Assembly (NCBI GenBank): GCA_963575745.1
Contig: CAUYUJ010004003.1
Span: 1 to 64,000 of the forward strand
DNA from: Prorocentrum cordatum
Lineage: Eukaryota; Sar; Dinophyceae; Prorocentrales; Prorocentraceae
Direction of reading: 5' to 3'
DNA length: 64,000 nt
Shown: in pieces, positions 42,673 through 52,170 of the stretch
Position numbering within the stretch: position 1 is the first letter of the stretch
Layout: the number at the start of each line of letters is the position of its first letter
Notes under the pieces: generated by a model
Told to the model about the DNA's origin: nothing
The model's database searches: none
Seen by the model: the letters and a program-made list of their open reading frames with translations, nothing else
Position numbers and translations under genes: made by a program

Positions 42673-42722
42673 CGGGGCGCTGTCTCTTCAAAACGAGGAC
42701 CCAACACCACAGGATGGCTGGG
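42673..42722 (+). repeat. dispersed repeat B, copy 3
   Basis: CGGGGCGCTGTCTCTTCAAA, ACGAGGACCCAACACCACAG and GATGGCTGGG. This copy is not next to a purine array, unlike copies 1 and 2. Confidence 0.88.
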
Positions 42723-42739
42723 AACAAAATAAGCTGGCC

Positions 42740-44690
42740 TAGTCGTACATGTCGAACAAAAATCTCTCTCTGACCGCCCTGTCCCTTGGGGCGGTCGTCT
42801 GAAAAAACGCAGGCATCGGGGGCTCGATGCCCCAATGGAGCGACGAGGATGGGGGGGCAGGAGGGACAGGGGCGCCCTGTCCATAAGCTTAGGGGCGCGC
42901 AAACATGGATTAGCGATTCATCGATTTGGCGCGCGGTCGGCAAATCCATGGATCGGAGGGAATGCCCTCCCCAAAAGGCGGCCGGTGCCGCCTCGTTCGG
43001 CGGCGGAAATCGGCGATTTCCAATGGGAACGGGACCCGTCGCTACTCCACGCCCCCTTGATCCCTGTTTGCGATCGCCTCAAAGGGGGGGGGGAGGGCAG
43101 GAGGGACGGGGACGCCCTGTCCCCAAGCCCAGGCCGGCACAACTCTCCGCCCCGCGAGCAGGCCGCTTCTTGGGAGGCCGGGCGCTGGGCACTCTCGGCT
43201 GTTCCCGAGGGGGGGGAGCAGTGCCGCGCACGGTGGGGGGCTTGCGCTGGCACGGGCTCGGAGCGCGCTGGGACCGCGCTCCGCCGCAGGAAGCGGGAAG
43301 GACCCCGAGAAACTCGTGCGCTGCAATTTTTTCCCGCACGGGGCGCTTTTCGCTCGGTCGAGGGCGCCTCGGGGCCCTCTCCTAGTAGCGAGCTGGCTCG
43401 AGAAGTGCCGCGGCAGGATGGGGCAGTAAGGCGCTGGCCGTCATTTCCCAAGGCGCTGCATGTTTTTTTCGCCACCTCGGATATGAGGAGGGGGGCTGCG
43501 GCACTGCCGCGATGGACCCGTCGGGTGGGTCCGTGGGGATTCGGGGTGGCCGCACGGTTTTGGGACTTGGCTCGTTTCCGACGATGTCTCGGGCCTCCAG
43601 GGTCACCAAGCCGTGCATTGACTGACCGTGCAGTGAGGTTTTCTTGGACTTCGAGGTCACAGCGAGGTCTGTCACCGCACCGCTTTGGGCCCCCCGATCG
43701 CTCCAATCCGATCCTAAAACGTACCCCCCGGCACGAACTGGCTCGACCAGAACAACGATTTGTCGGTTGTCGTTTCGTTCCGTCACGGAAGCAATGTATG
43801 GGGAATTCGCTAGAGCAGTGCTCTGGTGCACCTCTGGGGTCCCGACGGGCGCCCAAAGGGTCCTCAAGAAGAGAGCAAGACGAACAACTACGGAATCATA
43901 ACGAAAACTCTCCACGAAACTGTTCTATACTCTGTTCGAGTCGACTCCTGCCGGGCAAGATGCTGACCCATTTTCCAAGCCGCGTCCAACTGTGGCGTCA
44001 AAGGGGGTCCCCGAGCGCCGACAAACCGCCGAAAGCTTCCACAACCCTCTGGGAACATACGGAAACCAACAGTGTCTCCCCGTTTTGACATTTCTGGGTT
44101 CCCGGCACAACGCCTCCTGGCTCCCGTCTCCCCGAATGCATTCGAAGCCCTGCGAAGACCACCCGAGGCAACTTCAGAGGGTGTCCAAAATCCATGAAAA
44201 TGCCCTCCGAAAACACCCCAAAATGGTCTCGATCACGGGCCTTCGATCCTCCGAAGGTCTCTGGAGGTCTCCGCGATGGTCCCTGGATGCCTCCGGAAGG
44301 CTCCCAGAAAGCCCCCGACGACCTGCGAGAGGCTCCCAAGCTGCATGTACCTCGAGGCCCCGACCGTCGAATGCTGTCGAGCGCGCGCGCGCGAAGCCGC
44401 CCCATGCGCCCCGACGTCCTCGGCTGCGCGCAAGAGTGACGTCAGGCAAGTGTGACCTGGGACAACGTGGGGATCTCTGAGATCCAGCGGTTCTGGAGGA
44501 TGCATCGTGGGCCGCGGCCGTTCCAGAGCGCTCCAGAACGCTCCGAGGGCGTTGCAGAACGCACTGGGACGATTTAGCCTCGTCCTGACCCCGCTCGACC
44601 ATGCTCCAGCATTCTGCGGCATTTCTCGAGCCGGATCTATCTGTGTAAGTCCTGGGGCCCTGAGCCGTGCGAACACGCCCAGTGTAACAA
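42740..44690. other. unassigned 1.9 kb with one long open frame
   Basis: A 417-codon + frame (42835-44088) and a 312-codon - frame (42918-43856) overlap in GC-rich DNA. Neither shows a domain I recognise, and the long frames are expected from GC content. A block (GGGCAGGAGGGACAGGGGCG, CCCTGTCC) is duplicated at about 42856 and 43097. Confidence 0.45.
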
Positions 44691-44789
44691 TTATCCCAGT
44701 GCGACCCTACCTAGGAGCTGGAGCTTCTGGGAAAGCAACATTAGTAGGAGCGGTAAACGCCGTCCTCCTCCTTCTCCTCATCGTCGTAG

Positions 44790-44803
44790 TTGTAGCAGTA
44801 GCG

Positions 44804-44865
<62 letters not shown>

Positions 44866-44866
44866 C

Positions 44867-44927
<61 letters not shown>

Positions 44928-44952
44928 AATTATAAGTATAAGTAAAAGTAGA

Positions 44953-45010
<58 letters not shown>

Positions 45011-45015
45011 ATGCT
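44790..45015. repeat. AGT microsatellite
   Basis: About 220 bp of AGT triplets with a short ATAAGT interruption at 44930-44950. Confidence 0.95.
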
Positions 45016-45144
45016 AGTAATAGTAGTAGCACCAGAACCGCCGACGCCACGCCGTAAGTGAAGCAACAGCAGAAGCAGGCAGCAAGTCGCCGAGGAAGCA
45101 GCAAAAGCAAGCAGGCACGGAGATGAGGGCGGGGCACTGGGGAG

Positions 45145-45385
45145 TTCTTTACATCTACATCTATATCTACACCTACATCTACATCGACACCTACATCTAC
45201 ATCTAAACCTACATCTACATCTACACCTGCAGCTACATCTACACCTACACCTGCATCTACATCTACATCAACAGCGAGACTCACATCTACATCTACATCT
45301 ACACCTGCATCTACATCTACATCTACATCTACACCTACACCTACATCCACATCTACACCTACACCTACACCTACATCTACACTTT
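45145..45385. repeat. ACATCT hexamer array
   Basis: Tandem ACATCT with ACACCT variants. The - frame gives an Asp/Val-rich repeat that is a translation artefact. Confidence 0.95.
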
Positions 45386-45389
45386 CGCA

Positions 45390-45520
45390 TTGGTTTTGTT
45401 CTTGCTTTGCGTTGTCTTTGCTTTCGCTCTTGCCTTTGCTTTTGCCTTTACCTTTGCTTTTGCTGTTGCTTTTCCGTTGCTTGTTTTTGTTTTTGCTTGG
45501 TTTTGCTTTTGCTTTGCCTG
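45390..45520. repeat. TTTGC/TTTTGC array
   Basis: Degenerate TTTGCTTTTGCC units. A similar run occurs at 50065-50130 and 50340-50400. Confidence 0.9.
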
Positions 45521-45539
45521 CGCACAGACGCACGCGCGC

Positions 45540-46171
45540 GCATGCTTTTGCATTCGCTCGCCGGGCGTGCTTGAGAATGCCCCGGATCCAGCCTGCACCG
45601 CACGACTTGGCATTGAGCAAAGTTGTGCAACACTCGCTGCACCGAACGTTCCTACGAAGCTGTACAGCAGCAGCAACTCCCAGATCGGTGCAACGAGCTG
45701 TTCAGCATTGTTTCGGCGGGCATCATTGGCGCTGGCATATGCGGTTTCACCAGAGTGGTGTGACCACAACTTCCCCGCTGTCGTGGAGTCGCCCGAGCTT
45801 CTCTTGGCGCGCAGTGACTGTGTCGAATAACCAGAAGTACACAGATCGCCGTGACTGGTTCCCCTTCCGCAACTCGCAGATCTTGCAGCAGAAACGCTGC
45901 AATTTAACAATCGGCCGTCGCATGTGAGCAGGGATGTGCTCGCAGCCGATTTGCAAGAGGCGGTCGCCGAACTCGCTGCGATGCAGAATGCCAGCGAGCA
46001 CCTCATTCGCTCTGCAGTTCTGGTAGTAGTACTGATCCCAAGCGTTCCTCCGCATATCGACAGCGCTCTCTGGCGCGACGCGCTCCCCGTCAAAGAGCAA
46101 GGCGTTGATGACTTTGCCTCCGCCCCAGGCTGTCGACCAAGACGTTCGCAACAAGAGTTCCGCGTGGTCAC
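45540..46171 (-). CDS. 3' part of unknown coding locus
   Basis: Two overlapping frames (45747-46154 and 45377-46171). The first is convincingly protein-like: [20 protein letters not shown], then [38 protein letters not shown] and [12 protein letters not shown], with a CCxxC pair that could bind metal. The second carries the last two copies of the 18-nt motif (45618 and 45693). The upstream frame ends at 46176, so an intron or frameshift joins them. I do not recognise a domain. The right boundary merges with the TTTGC repeat. Confidence 0.45.
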
Positions 46172-46175
46172 CCCG

Positions 46176-47633
46176 CTAAACCGGGAGTAATTTCATAATC
46201 GTGAGCGAGTAGAAGGGTCGTTGGAACGCGGTGATCTGGTACTTCGTGCACAAGTGCTGCAGCGTTCTGCCTGGTCCAGGTTGTGCAGCACTAGGGCCCG
46301 TGGTAGTGGCGTCGACTTCCCCTGGCGCTGGTGCTGGCGCGGATGCTGCTGCTGAGCCAGGTTGAACAACATTGGTGCTGGGGTCGGCACCTGCAATGAT
46401 GGCCGTGACTCGCGGTGGGCCAGGCTGTGCAGCACTGGCCTTGCGCTCTGTGAGTCCGAGTGACATCGAATCATCAGTCGCCGGCGCCGCTGGTGAGAGA
46501 CTGTTGGTGGCGGGGCGCATGGTTGATATGCGCCGCTTTTTACTCTGGCGGACTGGCTGTGCAGCGCGGGTCCTCTCGCGCGAGCCCGGCAGGGCTACGC
46601 GGTACCTCTCAAATATTCGATGCAATTGCTTCTCGGGCTGGCCGGTGCACTCCGCGACCGCGGTCTCTGTTGCCTGAGCAATGGTGCCGCGCCGTGGTTC
46701 CCGCCGGCGCGTCCGCTGCATGGCCACTCCCTGATGCCATTGGCCCGAGCTATCTACAGGCCGTCCTCGGTGGTCTCTGCTGGCGAATGCGTCAGCGCAA
46801 CGCAGTAGTTTCTGCCCGACCACTGAGGCGCAAGCTCGGGCTGCATTTCGCATCGCGGTTGATGTGAATTCCTTCGGGATCAGCGGCCATCGGTCCATGT
46901 GCCCGCCCGTGGACAAGTGCCCGTTGATTCTGTCACGGTTCCCGAAGCAAAGGGCGTCGCCGCAGGTGAGGAACGTCGAGGTTCCGCTGTCTGTGTGCAG
47001 GAGCTGCGCGCATGTCCGTTGATCGGTGGCCCCCCGCCAGAGGTACGCGGGATAACGGTTCTCAAGCCCATCTTTCCGTGCGCAAGCGACGCAGGCCACC
47101 TCGCGCCTCGCCTTTGCCGCGGCGATGGCCTCTGGGCGGTTCCAATGGAGCGACGAGGAACCAGGCGCCGAGAACGTCAAGTGGAAGGTGGCGGACTGCA
47201 AGATGTGCCTTTTGACCCTGGGCAACAGGGGCTTGAAGCCGTCCTTTTGTGCTCGCCACAGGAGCCTCTCGCGATGCTCCGCGCAGCCGCCGTGGGCGTC
47301 GGAGCAATCCTTGAAGAAAGCGCCGTTGTGCGTGAACCCTTCGCCGCAAATCCAGCACGTGACCGGTGGCGAGGCCGCGGGAAGCATGGGGTCTGGTGCT
47401 CCCACAGGCTGCGCAGCATTGCTGGATGCCGATGACGAGACAGGCTGTGCAGCACTGTTTGCGAGGCGGGTGAAGTCGGCCGGGGGTCGGTTTGCCGCGA
47501 GTTCCACATCCGCACCGCGCGCGTCCTGGGGTGTGTAGCGTCTGCCACAGTCGCCCTTGAAGTTGGCGAGAAGCCGCAGGGTAGGCCCAACGCGTAGAAT
47601 GAATGCCTTTGGAGGCTTTTGCGAAGTGAGCAA
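46176..47633 (-). CDS. unknown Cys-rich protein with SAAQPG motifs
   Basis: A 485-codon frame. Residues about 1-50 are basic, followed by SAAQPV and NAAQPV copies of the 18-nt motif. A Cys/His-rich region follows: VTCWICGEGFTHNGAFFKDC, DAHGGCAEHRERLLWRAQ, EVACVACARKDGLENRYP, FLTCGDALCFGN. It has four CxxC-like pairs, so a zinc-binding fold is likely. After WPLIPKEFTSTAMRNAARA the C-terminal third is Ser/Ala-rich with three more motif copies and a basic KKRR. The CVxCARKD...RYPxYLW pattern reminds me of the N-terminal Cys-rich part of dinoflagellate Helitron-like proteins. That is memory only: I see no Rep or helicase motif. Confidence 0.5.
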   Translation of the reverse strand: MLTSQKPPKAFILRVGPTLRLLANFKGDCGRRYTPQDARGADVELAANRPPADFTRLANSAAQPVSSSASSNAAQPVGAPDPMLPAASPPVTCWICGEGFTHNGAFFKDCSDAHGGCAEHRERLLWRAQKDGFKPLLPRVKRHILQSATFHLTFSAPGSSSLHWNRPEAIAAAKARREVACVACARKDGLENRYPAYLWRGATDQRTCAQLLHTDSGTSTFLTCGDALCFGNRDRINGHLSTGGHMDRWPLIPKEFTSTAMRNAARACASVVGQKLLRCADAFASRDHRGRPVDSSGQWHQGVAMQRTRRREPRRGTIAQATETAVAECTGQPEKQLHRIFERYRVALPGSRERTRAAQPVRQSKKRRISTMRPATNSLSPAAPATDDSMSLGLTERKASAAQPGPPRVTAIIAGADPSTNVVQPGSAAASAPAPAPGEVDATTTGPSAAQPGPGRTLQHLCTKYQITAFQRPFYSLTIMKLLPV

Positions 47634-47648
47634 GAGGCGAAATAAAGT

Positions 47649-47960
47649 TCACGTCGCTAAAGAGTCTTGTGGGAGTGGTGTGGCCGTGATCCCGCGTTGC
47701 TGAGCGCGCGTGGAGAAATCCTGCGTGGCGGTGTTGAAGAGCTCAGCGAAGTGGTGCGCGTCGCGACGGCGTGCCTCTGGGATCCTGAGGGCCTTCCGCA
47801 GCCAGTCCTGCTTCAAGTGCTGCGCGTAAGGATCGCAGTAGAACTGCTGCAGCACCTCGCAGACCTCAGGGGCGGTAGGGGGTGGAATGTCGCCGCTCTG
47901 AGGCTGTCTGTGCATAGGGCGTGCGGCGCTCTGTGATGACGTCCTGCAGGGCTGTGGCCG
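47649..47960 (-). CDS. middle segment of the unknown coding locus
   Basis: The - frame ending at 47649 contains TAPEVCEVLQQFYCDPYAQ, then HLKQDWLRKALRIPEAR and FAELFNTATQDFSTRAQQRG, with natural amphipathic composition. It sits between the frames ending at 47975 and starting at 47633, in another phase from both. It probably represents an exon or a frameshifted part of one gene. Confidence 0.4.
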   Translation of the reverse strand, partial: RPQPCRTSSQSAARPMHRQPQSGDIPPPTAPEVCEVLQQFYCDPYAQHLKQDWLRKALRIPEARRRDAHHFAELFNTATQDFSTRAQQRGITATPLPQDSLAT

Positions 47961-47974
47961 TGGGGTGTGTGTGC

Positions 47975-49030
47975 TCAGTAGCGCGTGACGTCTGGTAGCT
48001 CCAATGCTGCCAGCATCGTCAAAGAGTACCGCGTGTGGGCATTGAAGAGCTGCTCGTTCGGGTCGTGGCGTCCAAACGGTGCGGTGGGCAGCGTCTCGGC
48101 CTCGTTGAGGCGTGCGTGGGGCTCCTGTACGGCGCGGGGTGGTGCGTGCTGTGTTGTGGCGGTGGCCCCGTGGAGCTTCGCGAAGAACGGGGAAGTTTCC
48201 TCGTTCAGTGGCCCTCGTGTGGCGAGGTACGTTTGGATTGCGGACGCAAGGGGTCGGCATGCAACGGCAGTGACCGTTTTGCAATCACGGATGTGGCCTC
48301 TGCACGGTTGTCTCCAGAGCTGAAGTTTGCCGCGATGTATGTTGTAGAGAGTGCGGATCTCTGCTGATTGGAGTGTCCTTTTACTGGCAGGTATGCCTTG
48401 CAACTGATTCGCCTGTCTAAGCAACTTCGTAAGTGCTTCGCTGCCGTCGTCGTCTGCAGCCGTCTGGCGTTTGAGTCGTCGGAGCTCCTGCGCCTTTTGG
48501 GCCATGGCTCGTCGTGGCTCTGCAAGATCATCGGCGCTCGAGCCATGCTGAATGATGCTGCGTTGAATGTGTTCGGGTCGTGCTGCAAGTGGAGGTGGTG
48601 GTGCTGCTGCTGCTGGCGTTGGCGCTGTGGCTGCTGTGCCAGGTTGTGCGGTGCTGCTAGTGGTGGCGACGTCCCCCTGCAAGCTGCTGATCCCTGCGGC
48701 GATGGCTGTGAGCCGCTGCTGCTTCGTCGGTCGGCCGGGCTGTGCAGCGCTGGCGTTGCTCTCCATGGGCCCGGGCAACGTAGAGCTAGACGTCGCCGCT
48801 GCCCCTGCTTGCTGGCTGCCGGGCCGTGCAGCGCCGGCAGGGCTGTCGGAGTTTTGCGGGTGGCCCCGCAGGATGTTCACGATGGAGTTGTCTCGCTGCC
48901 GCTTGGTAGGCATGCCAGGCTGTGCAGCGCTCGCCTGCGCATCGGTGTGTGGCGACCGCGTCGAGCTGGAGCTCGCTCCGGCCCCCCCGCGGCTGGCTCT
49001 CTGCCGTGGAGAGCAAGCCCGCGCGGCGAC
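47975..49030 (-). CDS. SAAQPG-motif protein, second segment
   Basis: Credible part of a 472-codon frame (47975-49393). It carries four in-phase copies of the 18-nt motif (48639-48915) separated by variable spacers such as PTKRQRDNSIVNILRG. Then follows ordinary-looking sequence: MAQKAQELRRLKRQTAADDD, LTKLLRQANQLQGIPAS, LYNIHRGKLQLWRQPC and YSLTMLAALELPDVTRY just before the stop. No known domain is recognised. The upstream continuation moves to another frame between 48933 and 49047. Confidence 0.45.
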   Translation of the reverse strand, partial: VAARACSPRQRASRGGAGASSSSTRSPHTDAQASAAQPGMPTKRQRDNSIVNILRGHPQNSDSPAGAARPGSQQAGAAATSSSTLPGPMESNASAAQPGRPTKQQRLTAIAAGISSLQGDVATTSSTAQPGTAATAPTPAAAAPPPPLAARPEHIQRSIIQHGSSADDLAEPRRAMAQKAQELRRLKRQTAADDDGSEALTKLLRQANQLQGIPASKRTLQSAEIRTLYNIHRGKLQLWRQPCRGHIRDCKTVTAVACRPLASAIQTYLATRGPLNEETSPFFAKLHGATATTQHAPPRAVQEPHARLNEAETLPTAPFGRHDPNEQLFNAHTRYSLTMLAALELPDVTRY

Positions 49031-49829
49031 CCTGACTGCTCCTTGGACCAGGCTGTGCAGCACTGGTCTCGTCACGGGGGCGTGGTGCTTCGTGCGCTGC
49101 TGCTGCGGGTTCGTCGCTGCCTTGGAGTGCCGCGCCGAGTGCTGCTGAGGCGGAGCCCGACGAGGCTCCTCCCCGGGGCACTGTTTCTTCGCGGCCAGGC
49201 TGTGCAGCGCTGGCGCTGTGGAAAAGTCGTTTACCTGTGCACCCAGAGACAGCAGGCTGTTCAGCACTGCTCGCGGCTCCTGCAAGTGCTGCAGGCTGTT
49301 CAGCACTGCTTGCGCCGGGATCAACGCTGCTCGCGGCTCCTGCAAGAGCTGCAGGCTGTTCCGCACTGCTTGCGGGGGCTCCGGTCTGGCCATCGAGGCT
49401 AGTTCGGAGCCTGCTGCCTTCGGTGATGACCGCCTGCTGCAACTCTGTGATCAAAGTCGCTAATGGTCGCCGTCGTCTCTGATCTTCCTGTCGCGCATTC
49501 CATGAAGAGCAGAGAGGGGACACCTCTTCCTGTCGAGGGTTGGGAATCTTCGTGAGCACCGAAACTGCCGCACGCAGTTTTTGAAAGTCTGGTGTGTTAC
49601 ACGCAGCACGTTGCACAGTCAACCACCGATTCACGGCCGCGATGGAGCTGAACGTCTTTGCAGGTTGTTCAACATTGCTTGGGACATTGTTCTCAGCAAG
49701 ATGCTCAACACTGCTTGCTGGGTCTCGTGCCTCGCCACTCGAGTTCCGTAAGAATGCCCGCATGACGCAATACACTTCTGCACGCTCTTGCGTGGCTCTG
49801 CGAGTCACGGAATTGAGGCTGAACGGCAA
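49030..49829 (-). CDS. SAAQPG-motif protein, first segment
   Basis: N-terminal part of a 347-codon frame (48786-49829). After the first Met comes ERAEVYCVMRAFLRNSSGE. Seven in-phase motif copies follow (49696 to 49048), read as SSVEHLAEN, SNVEQPAK, three SSAEQPA and two SAAQPG. Between copies 2 and 3 lies about 90 residues of ordinary sequence (AAVNRWLTVQRAACNTPDFQ). The first Met follows an Ala/Arg-rich stretch and the true start is not certain. Confidence 0.45.
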
Positions 49830-49860
49830 CGAGGATGAAAGGCATTACGACGCGGTGCTG

Positions 49861-50062
49861 AACACATACATGCACACACACATGCACACACACACATACA
49901 CACACATGTTGTGCTGCGCTATGCTATGCGATGCTCTGCTCTGCTCTGCTCTGCTATGCTGCGCAATGCTGTGCTGGACTAGACTAGGCTATTCTATTCT
50001 ATGCTATGCTATGCTGCGCTATGCTGTGCTATGCTGTGCTATGCTGTGCTATGCTGTGCTAT
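49861..50062. repeat. CACA and ATGCT arrays
   Basis: A CACA dinucleotide run (49863-49903) is followed by ATGCTGTGCT/ATGCT units. Confidence 0.93.
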
Positions 50063-50279
50063 GCTTTTGCTTTGCCATCGCATTTGCCTTCACTTTTGCC
50101 TTTGCTTTTGCTTTTGCTGGGCACCCAGGGAGCGCAACTGGGGGAACCGCGCGTTTGCTTTTACCTTTGCTGTTGTTTTTGCTTGGGTCCCAAGGGACTG
50201 GGGGAACCGCCTGGGGCGATTTGTACTGCCCGGCCCCTTTAAGCAAAGAGAGTAAGCACCCTTCGGGGCAGAGCCTAGC
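50061..50279 (+). repeat. local duplication, copy 1
   Basis: Begins ATGCTTTTGCTTTGCC and ends GGGCAGAGCCTAG. The same 219 bp recurs at 50336-50553 with a few differences, both embedded in ATGCT repeat. Confidence 0.93.
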
Positions 50280-50335
50280 TATGCTGCGCTATGCTATGCT
50301 GCGCTATGCTATGCGATTCTATGCTATGCTATGCA

Positions 50336-50553
50336 ATGCTTTTGCTTTGCCTTCGCATTTGCCTTCACTTTTGCCTTTGCTTTTGCTTTTGCTGGGCACC
50401 CTGGGAGCGCAACTGGGGGAACCGCGCGTTTGCTTTTACCTTTGCTGTTGCTTTTGCTTGGGTCCCAGGGGACTGGGGGAACCGCCCGGGGCGATTTGCA
50501 CTGCCCGGCCCTTTTAAGCGAAGAGAGTAAGAACCCTTCTAGGCAGAGCCTAG
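50336..50553 (+). repeat. local duplication, copy 2
   Basis: Collinear with copy 1 at an offset of 275 bp. Both contain GGCGATTTG and CTGCCCGGCCC. Confidence 0.93.
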
Positions 50554-50673
50554 GTCGGGAAAAATTGCAGCGCCTGGATCTCAGGGCGGCCTCGGTTGCG
50601 CGGCTTTGCGGGGGCGGGGCAAATCCAAGCGCGCACGCCAGCACCGGTAGGGGCCCACGTGGCCAGGACCGAA

Positions 50674-50850
50674 CGAGCCACGATCAAAAACTGGTCTTAC
50701 GCGAGAAGACGTAGCGACCTTGCGCGGGGGTTTACGCGGACCGCTGGCACGGCACGCTACATTGGAAACGAGGGCGCTTACGCGCGACCCTACGCGTTGA
50801 GCTGACGCGTGAATGTCGGCGAAGACAGCCCCGTTTTGTTGCGACGCTCC
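50674..50850 (+). repeat. SINE-like dispersed repeat (family D), copy 3
   Basis: GAGCCACGATCAAAAACTGG, GGGCGCTTACGCGCGACCCT and TTTTGTTGCGACGCTCC match copies 1 and 2, 26 kb away. Confidence 0.82.
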
Positions 50851-51434
50851 AGTGCTACTCTGGCGAAGGGTTACCTGTGCGCGCGCCCAAACATGCAGCA
50901 ACGTGCTACTTTTTCCAGCGGCGGCCCAAGAGCTCCAGACCCCTTCCCCGAGGATGCTTTTCTGCTCTGGGTCCGCTTTTTTTGAAGTGAAGAGGCCCTG
51001 GGACACACAAATAAGTACAGACAAATAACAGGATTCCCCACATTTTTCAATATTTGCTGGGTTTTTGTCTTCCCCCCCACTTCCCATATTTTCCCATACT
51101 TTCCTGGGAGTCGACGATTAATTGTGTCTGTGTGTTTTTTCCCCTCCTGACAGACCCCTTCCCCGAAAGTGCTTTTCTGCCCTGGGCCCGCTTTTTTTTA
51201 AATTGTCCCAGCGCCCGATAACTAGCGGGCACCCAGAGGTCGACACCGAAGAAACACGGCGGGACCGAACAAGTACCGCAGCGTCGGGGACCGGGGGCGC
51301 AGTGGCCTGGGCCAGTCAGGCCTTGCAGGACCCCGCAAGATCCCGGAGGACCCTGCAAGATTCTGCCCGCCAGCCTGGGAGCGCCTGCGAGCGCCTGGCG
51401 AGCGCCTGGCCCGGGTCAGTGCACCCGCGGCTCT
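50851..51434. other. unassigned stretch with a local duplicate
   Basis: The block CCCCTTCCCCGAGGATGCTT, CTGGGTCCGCTTTTTTT at 50939 recurs as CCCCTTCCCCGAAAGTGCTT, CTGGGCCCGCTTTTTTT at 51154. Nothing else is recognised. Confidence 0.6.
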
Positions 51435-51651
51435 GCAGGATTCGTAGGCGAACGAAGAATGATATCAACATAAAAACTCGGAGGTCCGCGCGGATATCTC
51501 GGATCCGCGCTGGACCCCCCTGGCGGCGCCTCCGGCGCCGCCCCTGGCGCGCTCCGCGCGCCAGGGAGGCGGGTTCCAACGCCGATCCAAGAAATCCGCG
51601 CGGACCTCCGAATTTCTATGTTTATGTCATTCTTCGTTCCCCTAATCCAGC
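51435..51651. mobile_element. palindromic fold-back element, copy 2
   Basis: The left arm runs GCAGGATT, GAACGAAGAATGATATCAAC, CGGAGGTCCGCGCGGATATC and GGATCCGCGCTGGA. The right arm is its inverse out to AATCCAGC, so the arms pair over 60-75 bp. The centre holds the same two sub-palindromes as copy 1 (14876) but in the opposite order. Copy 1 and copy 2 therefore differ by inversion of the core. Confidence 0.88.
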
Positions 51652-51734
51652 AACGTCCGGTGCCAGGGCTGGCCCCCGTTTGCGCTGACCCCCGTCTCAA
51701 AGCTCCCGAAAAGATCAGCCAGCGAACAAAAGCC

Positions 51735-52170
51735 ACCCTCGCGCGCAGCCGTCCCTCTATGCGCCCTCCTGTCCCTCGTGGCCGCGCCTAAACATAGGCA
51801 AGCGCGTTCCACTACTCGCAAAATAACTACTCGCAAATGGCCTGGATACGCCGAAGGGAATTTGCGGTGCATTACATCGAAGCAAACGGTTTTTTTCGAC
51901 CTTTCGCGAATAAGTACTTTGTGAATAGTGGAACGCGCTCGGCAAAAAACGGGGGGGGGGGAGCGCAAACCATGGCCCGAGGCATGTGTGCGGACGAGGG
52001 GGAGACGACAGGACGCATTGAAAGAAGTGGGTCCGCGAAAACCGATCGACTCCATGGCCCTGGCCTGTCCATGATACCCCGCCCCCTATCCAAATCCGAT
52101 GTTTTGGTTTTCTCAGTGCGGGGTCCACGGAAGTCCCGACCCTTTCCCCAAGACAGGTTGTTCGTCCCGA
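51735..52170 (+). repeat. dispersed repeat G, copy 2
   Basis: Shares ACCATGGCCCGAGGCATG, GCGGACGAGG, TTGAAAGAAG, CCATGGCCCTGGCC and GTGCGGGGTC with 17100-17412 in order. It carries an extra 150 bp with a short duplicate (ACTACTCGCAAAATAACTAC). Confidence 0.68.

Larger units (their letters stand above)
45618..49713 (+). repeat. 18-nt imperfect palindrome, 19 copies
   Basis: The + strand consensus is SCAGGCTGTKCAGCACTG. Copies start at 45618, 45693, 46276, 46357, 46420, 46552, 47404, 47440, 48639, 48735, 48819, 48915, 49048, 49195, 49252, 49291, 49351, 49660 and 49696. All are in one orientation, separated by 36 to 852 bp of unrelated sequence. The motif has dyad symmetry (CCAG/CTGG outside, GCTG/CAGC inside). 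Within each long - frame every spacing is a multiple of three, so the motif reads SAAQPG or SSAEQPA each time. Confidence 0.9.

Noticed and set aside
42835-44088. 417-codon open frame as a gene
   Set aside because: No domain, overlapping long frame on the other strand, and GC-rich DNA in which long frames arise by chance.
45390-45620. Lys/Ala-rich tail of the - strand frame as a real C-terminus
   Set aside because: It is a translation of the TTTGC repeat.
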